A stretch of 64,000 nucleotides of DNA from NORP240 sp965222175 (GTDB lineage: Bacteria > Pseudomonadota > Gammaproteobacteria > Pseudomonadales > Pseudohongiellaceae): contig OZ244938.1 of assembly GCA_965222175.1 (NCBI GenBank), positions 1,674,001 to 1,738,000 of the forward strand. The letters run 5' to 3'. A program made the position numbers and the translations under genes. Under the pieces are notes generated by a model. The model was not told the origin of the DNA. It did no database searches and saw nothing but the letters and a program-made list of their open reading frames with translations. Below, piece by piece: positions 33,454 through 42,192 of the stretch (positions are counted from its first letter, which is position 1; each line of letters starts with the position of its first letter).

Positions 33454-35610
33454 TTAAAACGTACCGCGAATCTTGATTGCCAGGACCGGGCCTGCATCGG
33501 AACAGGAATCTTCAATCTCGTCGATGACACCGTTGGCGATGGTGCCGCTTATATAGCGAGTTCGTATCCGGCAGCGGTCCCTGCTGTCCCGGGCTTCGAA
33601 GCGGTAGATCAGGTCACCCCAGCTCTGCATTTCGAACCAGGAAAAATAGGAGCCGAATTTCGGGTATTGCTCTATCTTGTCGATATCATAGACCCGGAAT
33701 TCGTTGTAGAACTCACGCCGGTATCTGAAGCCCCAGTTCATGTTGCGTTCCGGAATGTCATGTCGGAATCCGAAATTGTAACTACTAGCCCCGCCGCGAA
33801 TGGAACGCTCCCTCTCGCGATTGAGAAATGGATCGGTAACAGTGGATTCCTCCATTGACAGGCCTGCGGTCAGCAGCATGTCAGGCTGATCGATGAAGGC
33901 CAGTCTCAGGCTGCTGTCAAGATTGAAGCCATAGCGCTCACCGTCGCCGATATTTCCCCGGGCGGACAGGATCTCGTCCTCGGTGGATACGTCGACGTTG
34001 TCGATCAGGTCTTCCAGGTCGTGGAAGAAGATATTGGAATTGATGACCCCGGCATCATTGGGCAACCGGTATTCGAGGTTGGCTTCGTACCGCCAGGACT
34101 GTTCCTGCCTGAGGTCGGCATTTCCCTCGAAAGCATTCTGTTCATCATCGCTCTGGTCCACGTTGGCGGTAAAATCACCGAAACTCAGCTGGGCAACATC
34201 CTTTTCGACACTGGCCCGGAACTGCAGCGACGGCGTGATGGCAAACCGGTAGTCCACCTTGGGTCGAAAGAAATTGAAATCCCGTGATTTTGTAATATCG
34301 CCACTCTGGGTGATTTCGCTGTCTTCGAACAGCAACGTGGTTTCCAGTGTCATGCGCTCATTCAGCTGCCAGTTGTGAATGGCAAAGTACTCGTAACGCA
34401 TTTCTTCGACGGTGCCGTTGGCATCGGTAGCCGGCGTCAGGCCGCCGAAACGTGGCGAGCCCGGTTCGGAAGGCAGCAATCCCAGCTGCAACGAGGTGTC
34501 GAGTATGGTCTGGGCACGCTCGACCCCGGCTTCGATGGACTGGGCGTCAAACAGATCGAAAATGTAGGAAGAGCGCACGATGCGTTCCCGATTGCGCGCG
34601 TAGTTGGCCAGGTACAGGTCATTGATTTCGGTACTGCCATCGATTTCATAGCGGTTACGGACGCTGTCATTTTCCGATTCGTTGACGATGAACAGCGTTT
34701 TCCAGCGACTGCCGTTGTCGAACACGTGCATGTAGTCGCCGCCGATTTCCCAGGAACTGTCCACGGTGGGTACATCGTCCCGCTCGATCACTGCATCTGC
34801 CGGTGTCGTTTCCAGGTCGGTAATCACCCGGTCGGTGGTGGAATCAAAATCGTTCTCGGTCCACTGCAAGTTGAAGTTGGCTGTGTCCTGTTCGCTGAAT
34901 TCGTAGCCGAAGTTGGATACCAGGGTGATGGGCCAGGCGTCCCGCGTCTCGTCCCGGTTCACGGTTTCGTTCAGGCTGCCATCGACCCGGTAACTGGTTT
35001 CAAAACCATCCCGGAACTCCCAGCGGGGTTCGCGCTCTGCACTGAGAAAATAGTTGAGAGCGTCCCGCTGGCCGGTGACAGAAAACTTGCCGCCGGGCTG
35101 GTATTTGCCGTCATGGTAATGGTCCATGTTCACTTCATAGGCAAACGATGCACTGGATTGCGCCTCCAGCAGCACGATGTTGATAACCTGGCTGCCACCC
35201 CGGACATCGAGATCGCCGGACGTGCCGCGAATAATCTCGATGTAGTCCACCTGGTTGGCGGGAATCCGGGACAACTGGTTGCCGCCCTCGTTTTCCTTGC
35301 CGGCAATCCGCCGACCGTTGATCAGCACCTGGTCACCGCCGGCGCCCAGCCCCCGGCCCCCGGAAGCCCCCGGTCCACCTCTGGGACCACCGCCGCCCCG
35401 GGCAATGGTTATGCCGGGAATCCGGTCGAGCATGTCGTTGACTGAATAGGTCTGGTATTGATCGAAATAGGAGGCCGGGTAGGTCACGGTGGAATCGTCC
35501 GACGTTACCGGCTGATCCTGGCCAATTGCTGACGGGATGTGGCCGACCAAAAAGGCAGTAGTCAAGCCAATGGCAAGAGACAGTTTGCTGGGCAAAAATG
35601 CTGCGTTCAT
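33454..35610 (-). CDS. TonB-dependent outer-membrane receptor, copy B
   Basis: The 718-residue receptor begins at ATG 35610 (GGAGCC 8 nt upstream; a longer in-frame start at 35640 has none). It has a signal peptide (HIPSAIGQ), a plug domain with VNDMLDRIPGITIARGGGGP and VLINGRRIAGKE, a Gly-rich plug loop, and a barrel ending in IKIRGTF. It is a tandem paralogue of copy A, with the same TYPASYFDQY after the signal. Ligand unknown; the two probably import related compounds. Confidence 0.88.
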   Translation of the reverse strand: MNAAFLPSKLSLAIGLTTAFLVGHIPSAIGQDQPVTSDDSTVTYPASYFDQYQTYSVNDMLDRIPGITIARGGGGPRGGPGASGGRGLGAGGDQVLINGRRIAGKENEGGNQLSRIPANQVDYIEIIRGTSGDLDVRGGSQVINIVLLEAQSSASFAYEVNMDHYHDGKYQPGGKFSVTGQRDALNYFLSAEREPRWEFRDGFETSYRVDGSLNETVNRDETRDAWPITLVSNFGYEFSEQDTANFNLQWTENDFDSTTDRVITDLETTPADAVIERDDVPTVDSSWEIGGDYMHVFDNGSRWKTLFIVNESENDSVRNRYEIDGSTEINDLYLANYARNRERIVRSSYIFDLFDAQSIEAGVERAQTILDTSLQLGLLPSEPGSPRFGGLTPATDANGTVEEMRYEYFAIHNWQLNERMTLETTLLFEDSEITQSGDITKSRDFNFFRPKVDYRFAITPSLQFRASVEKDVAQLSFGDFTANVDQSDDEQNAFEGNADLRQEQSWRYEANLEYRLPNDAGVINSNIFFHDLEDLIDNVDVSTEDEILSARGNIGDGERYGFNLDSSLRLAFIDQPDMLLTAGLSMEESTVTDPFLNRERERSIRGGASSYNFGFRHDIPERNMNWGFRYRREFYNEFRVYDIDKIEQYPKFGSYFSWFEMQSWGDLIYRFEARDSRDRCRIRTRYISGTIANGVIDEIEDSCSDAGPVLAIKIRGTF

Positions 35611-35924
35611 CGGGTAAGGCTCCAAAAAAAATGCTGGCATGGCGGTTCAGACCGGCCCGGGACCGCTACGAAAACAGGAGTTTCAGGCCCCGAGAACTCC
35701 AGCCGGGTAGTATGCATTGAAAAGTCGGCAAGAAAAATGCATAGCTGAGCGGATTTTGTGACATTTTGTAATGGCAGAACCCTGTCCCGTTTTGCGCCGA
35801 CCCGGGTATTCGAGGATAATGGCGCGTCCCCCGATTCCCGTTGATAGCGGGCAACAGGCTGCGGAAAGCGGGTGTGTAAATCGGGAATTGACAATAGTAC
35901 CCGGAACGAAATCGAGGACACTCT
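35611..35924. other. 314-bp divergent gap between TonB receptor B and ETF-QO
   Basis: This gap must hold promoters for both directions. The only clear element is the motif at 35754-35771 shared with receptor A. I see no gene. Confidence 0.5.
35754..35771 (-). promoter_or_regulatory. Shared upstream motif, TonB receptor B
   Basis: TTTTGTGACATTTTGTAA matches the site before receptor A at 16 of 18 positions. It sits about 145 bp upstream of receptor B's start, as the other copy sits about 125 bp upstream of receptor A. On the minus strand it reads as two 10-bp direct repeats (T-ACAAAA type). Confidence 0.5.
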
Positions 35925-37580
35925 ATGCAACGTGAATCGATGGAAGTCGATGTAGTTATCGTCGGTGCCGGCCCGGCGGGCCTGACCACGGCATGCCGGC
36001 TGATGCAGCTGGCCAATGAAGCCGGCCGGGAGCTGTCGGTCTGCGTGCTGGAGAAGGGCTCCGAAGTGGGCGCCCATATCCTGTCAGGCGCCGTGTTCGA
36101 AACCTCCGCACTGGATTCCCTGTTTCCTGACTGGCAGGACAGGGAAGCGCCGCTGAATACCCCGGTTACGGGTGACGATGTCTACTACCTGCCCGGTGAA
36201 AAATCGTCCTTCCGGTTTCCCGGCCTGCTGGTTCCCCGAACCATGCATAACGATGGCAATTACATCATTTCCCTGGGAAATTTCTGCCGCTGGCTGGCCG
36301 AGCAGGCAATGGAACTGGGTGTGGAGGTCTTTCCGGGATTTGCCGCAGCCGAAGTGCTGTACGACGACAAGGGCCACGTCAGGGGCGTCGCCACCGGCGA
36401 TATGGGTGTTGATGCCAAGGGTGAAAAAAAGGATTCCTTCGAGCCGGGGTTTGAATTTCATGCCCGCTACACGATTCTCGCGGAAGGCTGCCGGGGACAC
36501 CTGGGCAAAGAGATCATCCGCCGGTTTGAGCTGGATGGGAACCGTGATCCACAGCATTACGGTATGGGCATCAAGGAAGTCTGGGAAATACCCGAGGCGC
36601 AGCATCAGCAGGGCCTGGTAGTCCACACGGCGGGCTACCCGATGGTTAAAGACAGTGCCGCGGCCACCAGCGGCGGTTTTCTGTACCACACGGAAGGCAG
36701 CAAGGTGTCGGTTGGCCTGATCGTCGACCTGGCCTACCGGAACCCCCATATCAGTCCCTACGATGAATTCCAGAAATTCAAACTGCATCCGGTCATCCGC
36801 CAGTACCTGGAAGGGGGTTCCCGAATCAGCTATGGAGCCAGGGCGCTGATCAAGGGCGGGCTCAATTCGTTGCCAAAAATGTCATTTCCCGGGGGGCTGC
36901 TGATCGGCTGTGATGCCGGGACCATGAACGCCGCCAAGATCAAGGGCAGTCATACCGCCATGCAATCGGGACTACTGGCTGCTGAGACCCTGTTCGAGCA
37001 GCTGGTAGCCGATGAGCCCGCTGTCGAACCCGTGTCCTTCACTGAAAAGTTTGAACGCTCGGATCTTTACCGGGAACTTTACCGGGCTCGGAATTTCAGT
37101 GCCGGGTTTCACAAGTTCGGTTTCTGGCTGGGCAGCGCTCTGGTGTTTATCGAACAGAACCTGTTTCGCGGTAGATTCCCCCTGACTTTTCACGATCGCA
37201 GCCAGGATCACGAACAGCTGGAAAAAGCATCGGAATGCAGCACCATCGATTACCCCAGACCGGATGGAAAAATAACCTTTGACAAGCTTTCCTCGGTATT
37301 TCTTTCCAATACCAATCACGCCGAAGACCAGCCCTGCCATTTACAGCTGGCAGATCCCACCGTTCCCCTGGAAAAAAACCTGCCGCTGTACGATGAGCCC
37401 GCGCAGCGCTACTGCCCGGCGGGAGTCTACGAGGTAGTGGAGGAAAACGGCTCGAAACGATTTCAGATCAATGCGCAGAATTGCGTGCACTGCAAGACCT
37501 GCGATATCAAGGACCCGGCACAGAACATTAACTGGGTCGTGCCTGAGGGTGGCGGTGGTCCCAATTATCCGGATATGTAG
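35925..37580 (+). CDS. Electron transfer flavoprotein-ubiquinone oxidoreductase
   Basis: The 551-residue protein has an N-terminal FAD site (VDVVIVGAGPAGLTTACRL), the quinone-binding domain, and a C-terminal 4Fe-4S cluster region (CPAGVYEV, then NCVHCKTCDIKDP). It passes electrons from ETF, reduced by acyl-CoA and other dehydrogenases, to ubiquinone at the inner membrane. The length matches the family (about 550). Confidence 0.95.
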   Translation: MQRESMEVDVVIVGAGPAGLTTACRLMQLANEAGRELSVCVLEKGSEVGAHILSGAVFETSALDSLFPDWQDREAPLNTPVTGDDVYYLPGEKSSFRFPGLLVPRTMHNDGNYIISLGNFCRWLAEQAMELGVEVFPGFAAAEVLYDDKGHVRGVATGDMGVDAKGEKKDSFEPGFEFHARYTILAEGCRGHLGKEIIRRFELDGNRDPQHYGMGIKEVWEIPEAQHQQGLVVHTAGYPMVKDSAAATSGGFLYHTEGSKVSVGLIVDLAYRNPHISPYDEFQKFKLHPVIRQYLEGGSRISYGARALIKGGLNSLPKMSFPGGLLIGCDAGTMNAAKIKGSHTAMQSGLLAAETLFEQLVADEPAVEPVSFTEKFERSDLYRELYRARNFSAGFHKFGFWLGSALVFIEQNLFRGRFPLTFHDRSQDHEQLEKASECSTIDYPRPDGKITFDKLSSVFLSNTNHAEDQPCHLQLADPTVPLEKNLPLYDEPAQRYCPAGVYEVVEENGSKRFQINAQNCVHCKTCDIKDPAQNINWVVPEGGGGPNYPDM

Positions 37581-37684
37581 CTGACGCACAGTCTGTTACC
37601 GCCTTGGCTGCCAGCACCCGCGGTTGACCTGGCACCGTCGGCGGATGTTCCCGCATCCCGGGCAGTACAGTTCATTAGTACAGG

Positions 37685-38281
37685 TCAATTGAGCTCGGGA
37701 TCCACCCAGTAACGGGTGCCTTTCACCATAGCCTGCAGCGCCAGGCCGCTTTGCGTCAGCTGATACACGGTGATATTGTCCAGCACCGCTTCTCCGGCAA
37801 TGGCGGCACCGAGATCATTCGCCTTGGCAGCGGCGTCTGCCTGGCCACCAAAGAGCCAGCCCCTGTTAATAAAATCATCCAGGGTCTCCTGATCGTGGAA
37901 CACGAAAACCGCACGGAAATCCTTGACACCGGCACCGATGCCGACGCCCAGTTCGCCCATGCGCATGTAGGTTTCCCTGCCGTCCCGATTGTCCCTGACC
38001 ACGCCGATACCGCTGCCGAAACTGGCCAGGACCACGTTGATATTGGCGTTGCTGAATACCGCGTAACCCACGGCTTCACCTATCTGTGGACGGACGTCAG
38101 GCTTGAGCCGGAACAATTGATCAAGAACGTCGGCCCGCATCTCGCGAATGGCATCCCGACGTTCCTCCGGTGAGTCGTTGCGGCTTGCAGTCGTGGTGCA
38201 TTGCGCAGTCAGCAGTACAATGAGTACAAGCCAGGCTGTCCGTAGTCTTGTTGGCAGTGCTGGCATTGATAGTAACGACAT
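37685..38281 (-). CDS. SYLF-domain (YSC84-like) exported lipoprotein
   Basis: The 198-residue protein has an export signal ending LLTAQC, an atypical lipobox, then a SYLF/Ysc84-type domain (AVGYAVFSNANINVVLASFGSGIG, AGVKDFRAVFVFHDQETLDDFI). The domain is known to bind lipids in eukaryotes; bacterial members are secreted proteins of unclear role. A perfect GGAGGA precedes ATG 38281. Confidence 0.8.
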   Translation of the reverse strand: MSLLSMPALPTRLRTAWLVLIVLLTAQCTTTASRNDSPEERRDAIREMRADVLDQLFRLKPDVRPQIGEAVGYAVFSNANINVVLASFGSGIGVVRDNRDGRETYMRMGELGVGIGAGVKDFRAVFVFHDQETLDDFINRGWLFGGQADAAAKANDLGAAIAGEAVLDNITVYQLTQSGLALQAMVKGTRYWVDPELN

Positions 38282-38630
38282 GAAATTTTCCTCCTGGTGG
38301 CCAATTAATCGGCCACCGACGAATTCGGTAAAGTGATCTGCCGCGAAACGGCACTGATCTACAGGATCTGGTGACCGAGGCCCGGGGTCCCTCTGGTTGA
38401 TCCTGGCTGATCAGGGAAATACCCCGGCTTGCAGACGAGTTCACTGACGAGGCGTCTTGCCGCCGGCATGCGTAGACCTGTCAAGGCAGTGCCAGTTTAT
38501 AACAGGGAGGAGTATTTTCGATAGGGAATGATGGTTTGACGGTCAGCAGCGCAGGAATTGCATTTCGCTGATGAGGGGAACTTGGTATGCTTCGTCGGCA
38601 ACGCTCAACCAAGGATAAAAGGAGACCTGA
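38282..38630. other. 349-bp divergent gap
   Basis: No gene is seen. It separates the SYLF lipoprotein (leftward) from the DUF4399 gene (rightward). A TG-n-TATGCT extended -10-like sequence lies at about 38583-38591, 40 bp before the DUF4399 start, but without a good -35. Confidence 0.4.
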
Positions 38631-39068
38631 ATGCGAGAATTATTCAAACCGGTCATCACCCTGCTGGTGTTGGTACCGCTGATTCTGACCGTCGAAGCGC
38701 AACAGATGGACCGAACGGCTTCGCCGCCGGGGGCGAGAGTCTACATAGCGTCACCGGCCAACGGCGAAGTGGTGCCGACGACGTTCAACGTGGAGTTCGG
38801 CCTGGCCGGGATGGGCGTGGCGCCCGCCGGCGTGGTGCGCGCCAATACCGGTCATCACCACCTGCTGGTGGACGGGCAGGAACTGCCCAGTATGACTGGT
38901 CCGCTGGGAGACGTGGTTACGCATTTTGGTGGTGGCCAGACGCAAACGCGCCTGACCCTGCCGCCGGGGGAGCATACGCTGCAGCTGATTTTCGCCGATC
39001 ACCTGCATACCCCCCATAACCCACCGGTTGTATCCGAGGTAGTGACGGTCGTCGTGGCTGCCGACTGA
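38631..39068 (+). CDS. DUF4399 secreted protein
   Basis: The 145-residue protein has a signal peptide (LILTVEAQ) and a DUF4399 domain marked by VYIASPANGEVVPTTFNVEF, NTGHHHLLVD and LQLIFADHLHTPHNPPV. Its multiple His suggest metal binding, but the family function is unknown. A strong AAAAGGAG precedes ATG 38631. Confidence 0.85.
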   Translation: MRELFKPVITLLVLVPLILTVEAQQMDRTASPPGARVYIASPANGEVVPTTFNVEFGLAGMGVAPAGVVRANTGHHHLLVDGQELPSMTGPLGDVVTHFGGGQTQTRLTLPPGEHTLQLIFADHLHTPHNPPVVSEVVTVVVAAD

Positions 39069-39107
39069 TTACGGATCGCCGGCGGCTTACCGACGGTCGA
39101 AGCGCTG

Positions 39108-40073
39108 TCAACTGGTCCTGGCTATGGAAAAACCTGCCATGGTGTCCAGGGCTGATCGATAAGGGGAATCCGGGAGTACATCGAGACAGGAGCGGGCTTT
39201 TTCAGCCTGCTCCTCGGCCAGGCGGCGGGTGTACTCCAGGCCTCCCGATCGCTTGACGATGCCGATGATGGCATCCAGTGAATCCAGGCCGCCGTTCTTG
39301 AGGCTGTCCCGGATCAGCTGCGCGTCATTGTTGTCGCTGTTGTTCATGGCATAGATCAGCGGCAGGGTGGGTTTGCCTTCCGCCAGGTCATCGCCGATGT
39401 TCTTTCCCAGTTTTTCACTGTCACCTTCGTAATCCAGCACGTCGTCGATGAGCTGGAACGCGGTGCCGACGTGCAGGCCGAAATCCCTCAGGCCATGTTC
39501 GACGGTCTGATGGGAATTGGCCAGGATGGCGCCGCATTGAGCGGCAGCCTCAAACAGGATGGCCGTCTTGTTGTGGATTACCCGCAGGTAATCGGCCTCG
39601 GTAACAGCCACGTTGTGCTTGTTGATCAGCTGCAGTACTTCGCCTTCGGCGATGCGGTTGGTGGTATCCGCCATGATCTGCATGATCCGCATGTTCTGCA
39701 GGGACACCAGCAGCTGGAAGGCTCGAGAGTAAATAAAGTCACCAACCAGGACGCTGCTGGGATTGTTCCACTGACTGTTGGCGGTGGGGCGTCCCCGCCG
39801 CATGGTGGACATGTCCACGACGTCATCGTGCAGTAACGTGGCAGTGTGGATAAACTCGATGACCGTCGCCAGGCGGACATGGGCGTCGTTGTCGATATCA
39901 CAGGCCCTGGCGCTGAGCAGAACCAGGACCGGCCGCATGCGTTTACCGCCCGCTTCGACAATGTAGTGGCCAATACTCTCCACCAGGGGCACATTGGAGT
40001 ACAGCTGGTCGACGACCTCACGGTTGACGGCTTCGAAGTCAGATTCAACAGAGGCGCGGATGGTTTTGTACAT
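39108..40073 (-). CDS. ispB: Octaprenyl diphosphate synthase
   Basis: The 321-residue trans-prenyltransferase has both aspartate-rich motifs, LLHDDVVDMSTMRRG and LIDDVLDYEGD, and the N-terminal RMRPVLVLLSA. It makes the long isoprenoid tail of ubiquinone from farnesyl and isopentenyl diphosphate. It is divergent from rplU, as in many gammaproteobacteria. Confidence 0.94.
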   Translation of the reverse strand: MYKTIRASVESDFEAVNREVVDQLYSNVPLVESIGHYIVEAGGKRMRPVLVLLSARACDIDNDAHVRLATVIEFIHTATLLHDDVVDMSTMRRGRPTANSQWNNPSSVLVGDFIYSRAFQLLVSLQNMRIMQIMADTTNRIAEGEVLQLINKHNVAVTEADYLRVIHNKTAILFEAAAQCGAILANSHQTVEHGLRDFGLHVGTAFQLIDDVLDYEGDSEKLGKNIGDDLAEGKPTLPLIYAMNNSDNNDAQLIRDSLKNGGLDSLDAIIGIVKRSGGLEYTRRLAEEQAEKARSCLDVLPDSPYRSALDTMAGFSIARTS

Positions 40074-40225
40074 GAAGTCTGGCTCGAGGTTGCCGCGGAT
40101 CGTGGGGCAGTTTTTCGTGCCGCCATCCTAGGTAGGGAGCCCAGGCCTGTCAAGGTCGGCAAGGCCGGAGACCGTGGCCTGTCGCGGCGGGGGATAATGA
40201 AGTCGTCGGGGCTCGTGCAACAGGC

Positions 40226-40254
40226 TTGCCAGGTGGACCCGGTTCCCGTAAAAT
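40226..40254 (+). promoter_or_regulatory. Sigma-70-type promoter for rplU-rpmA
   Basis: TTGCCA (40226-40231) and TAAAAT (40249-40254) are separated by exactly 17 bp. Transcription would start near 40261, about 60 nt before the rplU ATG. One mismatch from consensus in each hexamer, in the right position for a strong ribosomal promoter. Confidence 0.75.
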
Positions 40255-40320
40255 GCCCGCCCCTGTAGGAATGGGCCGAGTCGGGGCCCGAGCCGAAACA
40301 CAAAGCGGAGCCTTACGATT

Positions 40321-40632
40321 ATGTATGCAGTGATAGAAAGTGGCGGCAAGCAGCACCGGGTTGAGGAAGGTGAAGTCCTCAAACTCGAAAAGCTGGAGGT
40401 TGCTACCGGTGAAACAGTTGATTTTGACAAGGTTCTGATGGTCGGCGAAGGCGAGTCCGTGAAGATTGGAACCCCCTATGTTGAAGGGTGCCGGGTGACG
40501 GCAGAGGTGCTGAAACAGGATCGAGCCGACAAGGTAAAAATCATCAAGTTCAATCGCCGCAAGCACCATCGCAAGCAGCAGGGTCATCGGCAATGGTATA
40601 CCGAAGTCAAAATCACCGGTATCCAGGCCTAA
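40321..40632 (+). CDS. rplU: Ribosomal protein L21
   Basis: The 103-residue L21 starts MYAVIESGGKQHRVEEGEV and ends with the conserved KHHRKQQGHRQWYTEVKITGI segment. It is a large-subunit protein and is cotranscribed with rpmA 20 bp downstream. Confidence 0.97.
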   Translation: MYAVIESGGKQHRVEEGEVLKLEKLEVATGETVDFDKVLMVGEGESVKIGTPYVEGCRVTAEVLKQDRADKVKIIKFNRRKHHRKQQGHRQWYTEVKITGIQA

Positions 40633-40652
40633 TACGCGTTCAGGAGTAAACC

Positions 40653-40910
40653 ATGGCACATAAAAAGGCAGGGGGCAGCACCAATAACGGTCGCGACTCC
40701 ATATCGAAACGACTCGGTGTGAAGCTTTTCGGTGGACAGCAGGTCGCCGCCGGCAACATCATCGTTCGACAGCGTGGCACCCGATTTCATCCGGGCGAGA
40801 ACGTGGGCCTGGGCAAGGATCATACGCTATTTGCCAAGGCTGACGGCGTGGTGAAGTTCGAGGTTAAAGGACCGAAACACAGGAAGTACGTGCGCGTCGA
40901 AACGGCCTAG
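40653..40910 (+). CDS. rpmA: Ribosomal protein L27
   Basis: The 85-residue L27 starts MAHKKAGGSTNNGRDS, including the N-terminus that reaches the peptidyl transferase centre. CAGGAG precedes the ATG. A terminator follows 24 bp after the stop. Confidence 0.97.
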   Translation: MAHKKAGGSTNNGRDSISKRLGVKLFGGQQVAAGNIIVRQRGTRFHPGENVGLGKDHTLFAKADGVVKFEVKGPKHRKYVRVETA

Positions 40911-40934
40911 GCGTCTCTCTGCTGGTCACGCAAG

Positions 40935-40961
40935 AGCCTCGTCATTCGACGGGGCTTTTTT
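40935..40961 (+). terminator. Rho-independent terminator after rpmA
   Basis: AGCCTCGTC (40935-40943) and GACGGGGCT (40948-40956) form a 9-bp stem with one T/G wobble pair and a 4-nt loop, followed directly by a run of T. It separates rpmA from obgE. Confidence 0.85.
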
Positions 40962-41014
40962 GTATGTGGAGGGCTCCGGCTCCGGCTGTCACGAACGGGC
41001 AAGCGGGAATTGTT

Positions 41015-42172
41015 GTGAAATTTGTCGACGAAGTGGAAATCACCGTGGAGGCAGGCAAGGGTGGCAATGGCTGCCTGAGCTTTCGTCGCGAGAAGTACAT
41101 TGAAAAGGGCGGACCCGATGGCGGGGATGGCGGTGACGGCGGCAGCGTTTTCCTGGAAGCCGACGACAACCTCAATACGCTGGTTGATTTCCGGTTTAAT
41201 CCCCGTTACCGCGCCCGTGCCGGTCAGTCAGGGCAGGGCAGAAACCGCACCGGAGCCGGTGGTGACGACCTGGTGGTCAGGGTCCCTGTGGGCACCACGA
41301 TTATCGACGCCGATACCGATGAACTGATCGGCGACCTGACGGCTGCCGGAGAACGAATCAAGGTCGCCCAGGGTGGACGACGGGGATTGGGTAATACCCG
41401 ATTCAAGTCCAGTACCAACAGGGCGCCGCGCCGAACCACCCTGGGCACGCCGGGGGAGCTGCGCACGCTGCAGCTGCAGCTCAAGCTGGTAGCCGATGTC
41501 GGTCTGCTGGGCTTGCCCAATGCCGGTAAATCCACCCTGGTACGCGCCATAACCGCGGCGACTCCCCGGGTTGCCGATTACCCGTTCACCACCCTGGTGC
41601 CGAACCTCGGTGTCGTCAGTCTCGGTCTGGATCGCAGTTTCGTGGTGGCGGACATACCGGGCCTGATTGAAGGCGCCGCGGAAGGGGCGGGGTTGGGTTT
41701 TCGTTTTCTCAAGCACCTGTCCCGAACGCGGCTGTTGATGCACCTCGTGGATGCGCTGCCGGTTGACGGCAGCAATCCCGTGGAGAATGTCGCTAAAATC
41801 GACGCGGAACTGCGGAAATTCAGTCCCACGCTGGCCAGTAAGGAACGCTGGCTGGTGCTGAACAAGATCGACTTGATGTCCACTGAGCAGCTGAGTGAAC
41901 TGCAGACCGGGATCGCCGCCAGCCAGGAACGGGATACCCCGGTTTTTGCCATTTCCGCAATCAGCCGCAAGGGGCTGGATGAGTTGTGTGAAGCCCTCAT
42001 GACCGCCATTGAGAAGCATCGGTTACGCCTGGCCACGGATGAAGAGTACGCCGCCGCCCAGGCTCGCATGGATACGGCCATGGAGCTGGAAATCAGAGAC
42101 ACGGTGCGACGCAGTCGCCCGGCGAGGAAAAAACGGGGCGATAGCGATGATCTGGCGGATCTGGATTTTTAG
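41015..42172 (+). CDS. obgE: ObgE, essential GTPase
   Basis: The 385-residue GTPase has the glycine-rich Obg fold (GKGGNGCLSFRREKYIEKGGPDGGDGG), then a G domain with G1 LGLPNAGKST, DIPG, NKID and SAIS. It is involved in ribosome assembly and the stringent response. Start is GTG 41015 (VKFVDEV start), with GGGA upstream; a longer frame begins in the terminator. The C-terminus is basic then acidic. Confidence 0.95.
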   Translation: MKFVDEVEITVEAGKGGNGCLSFRREKYIEKGGPDGGDGGDGGSVFLEADDNLNTLVDFRFNPRYRARAGQSGQGRNRTGAGGDDLVVRVPVGTTIIDADTDELIGDLTAAGERIKVAQGGRRGLGNTRFKSSTNRAPRRTTLGTPGELRTLQLQLKLVADVGLLGLPNAGKSTLVRAITAATPRVADYPFTTLVPNLGVVSLGLDRSFVVADIPGLIEGAAEGAGLGFRFLKHLSRTRLLMHLVDALPVDGSNPVENVAKIDAELRKFSPTLASKERWLVLNKIDLMSTEQLSELQTGIAASQERDTPVFAISAISRKGLDELCEALMTAIEKHRLRLATDEEYAAAQARMDTAMELEIRDTVRRSRPARKKRGDSDDLADLDF

Positions 42173-42192
42173 CGCTTACCGAGGTTGAGCCC

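Noticed and set aside
33219..33530. A 103-codon minus-strand frame in the gap before TonB receptor A
   Set aside because: It overlaps the end of receptor B in another frame and has no recognised domain; the gap is better explained as promoter DNA.
34375..35445. A 356-codon plus-strand frame opposite TonB receptor B
   Set aside because: A shadow frame without ribosome-binding site or recognisable motif.
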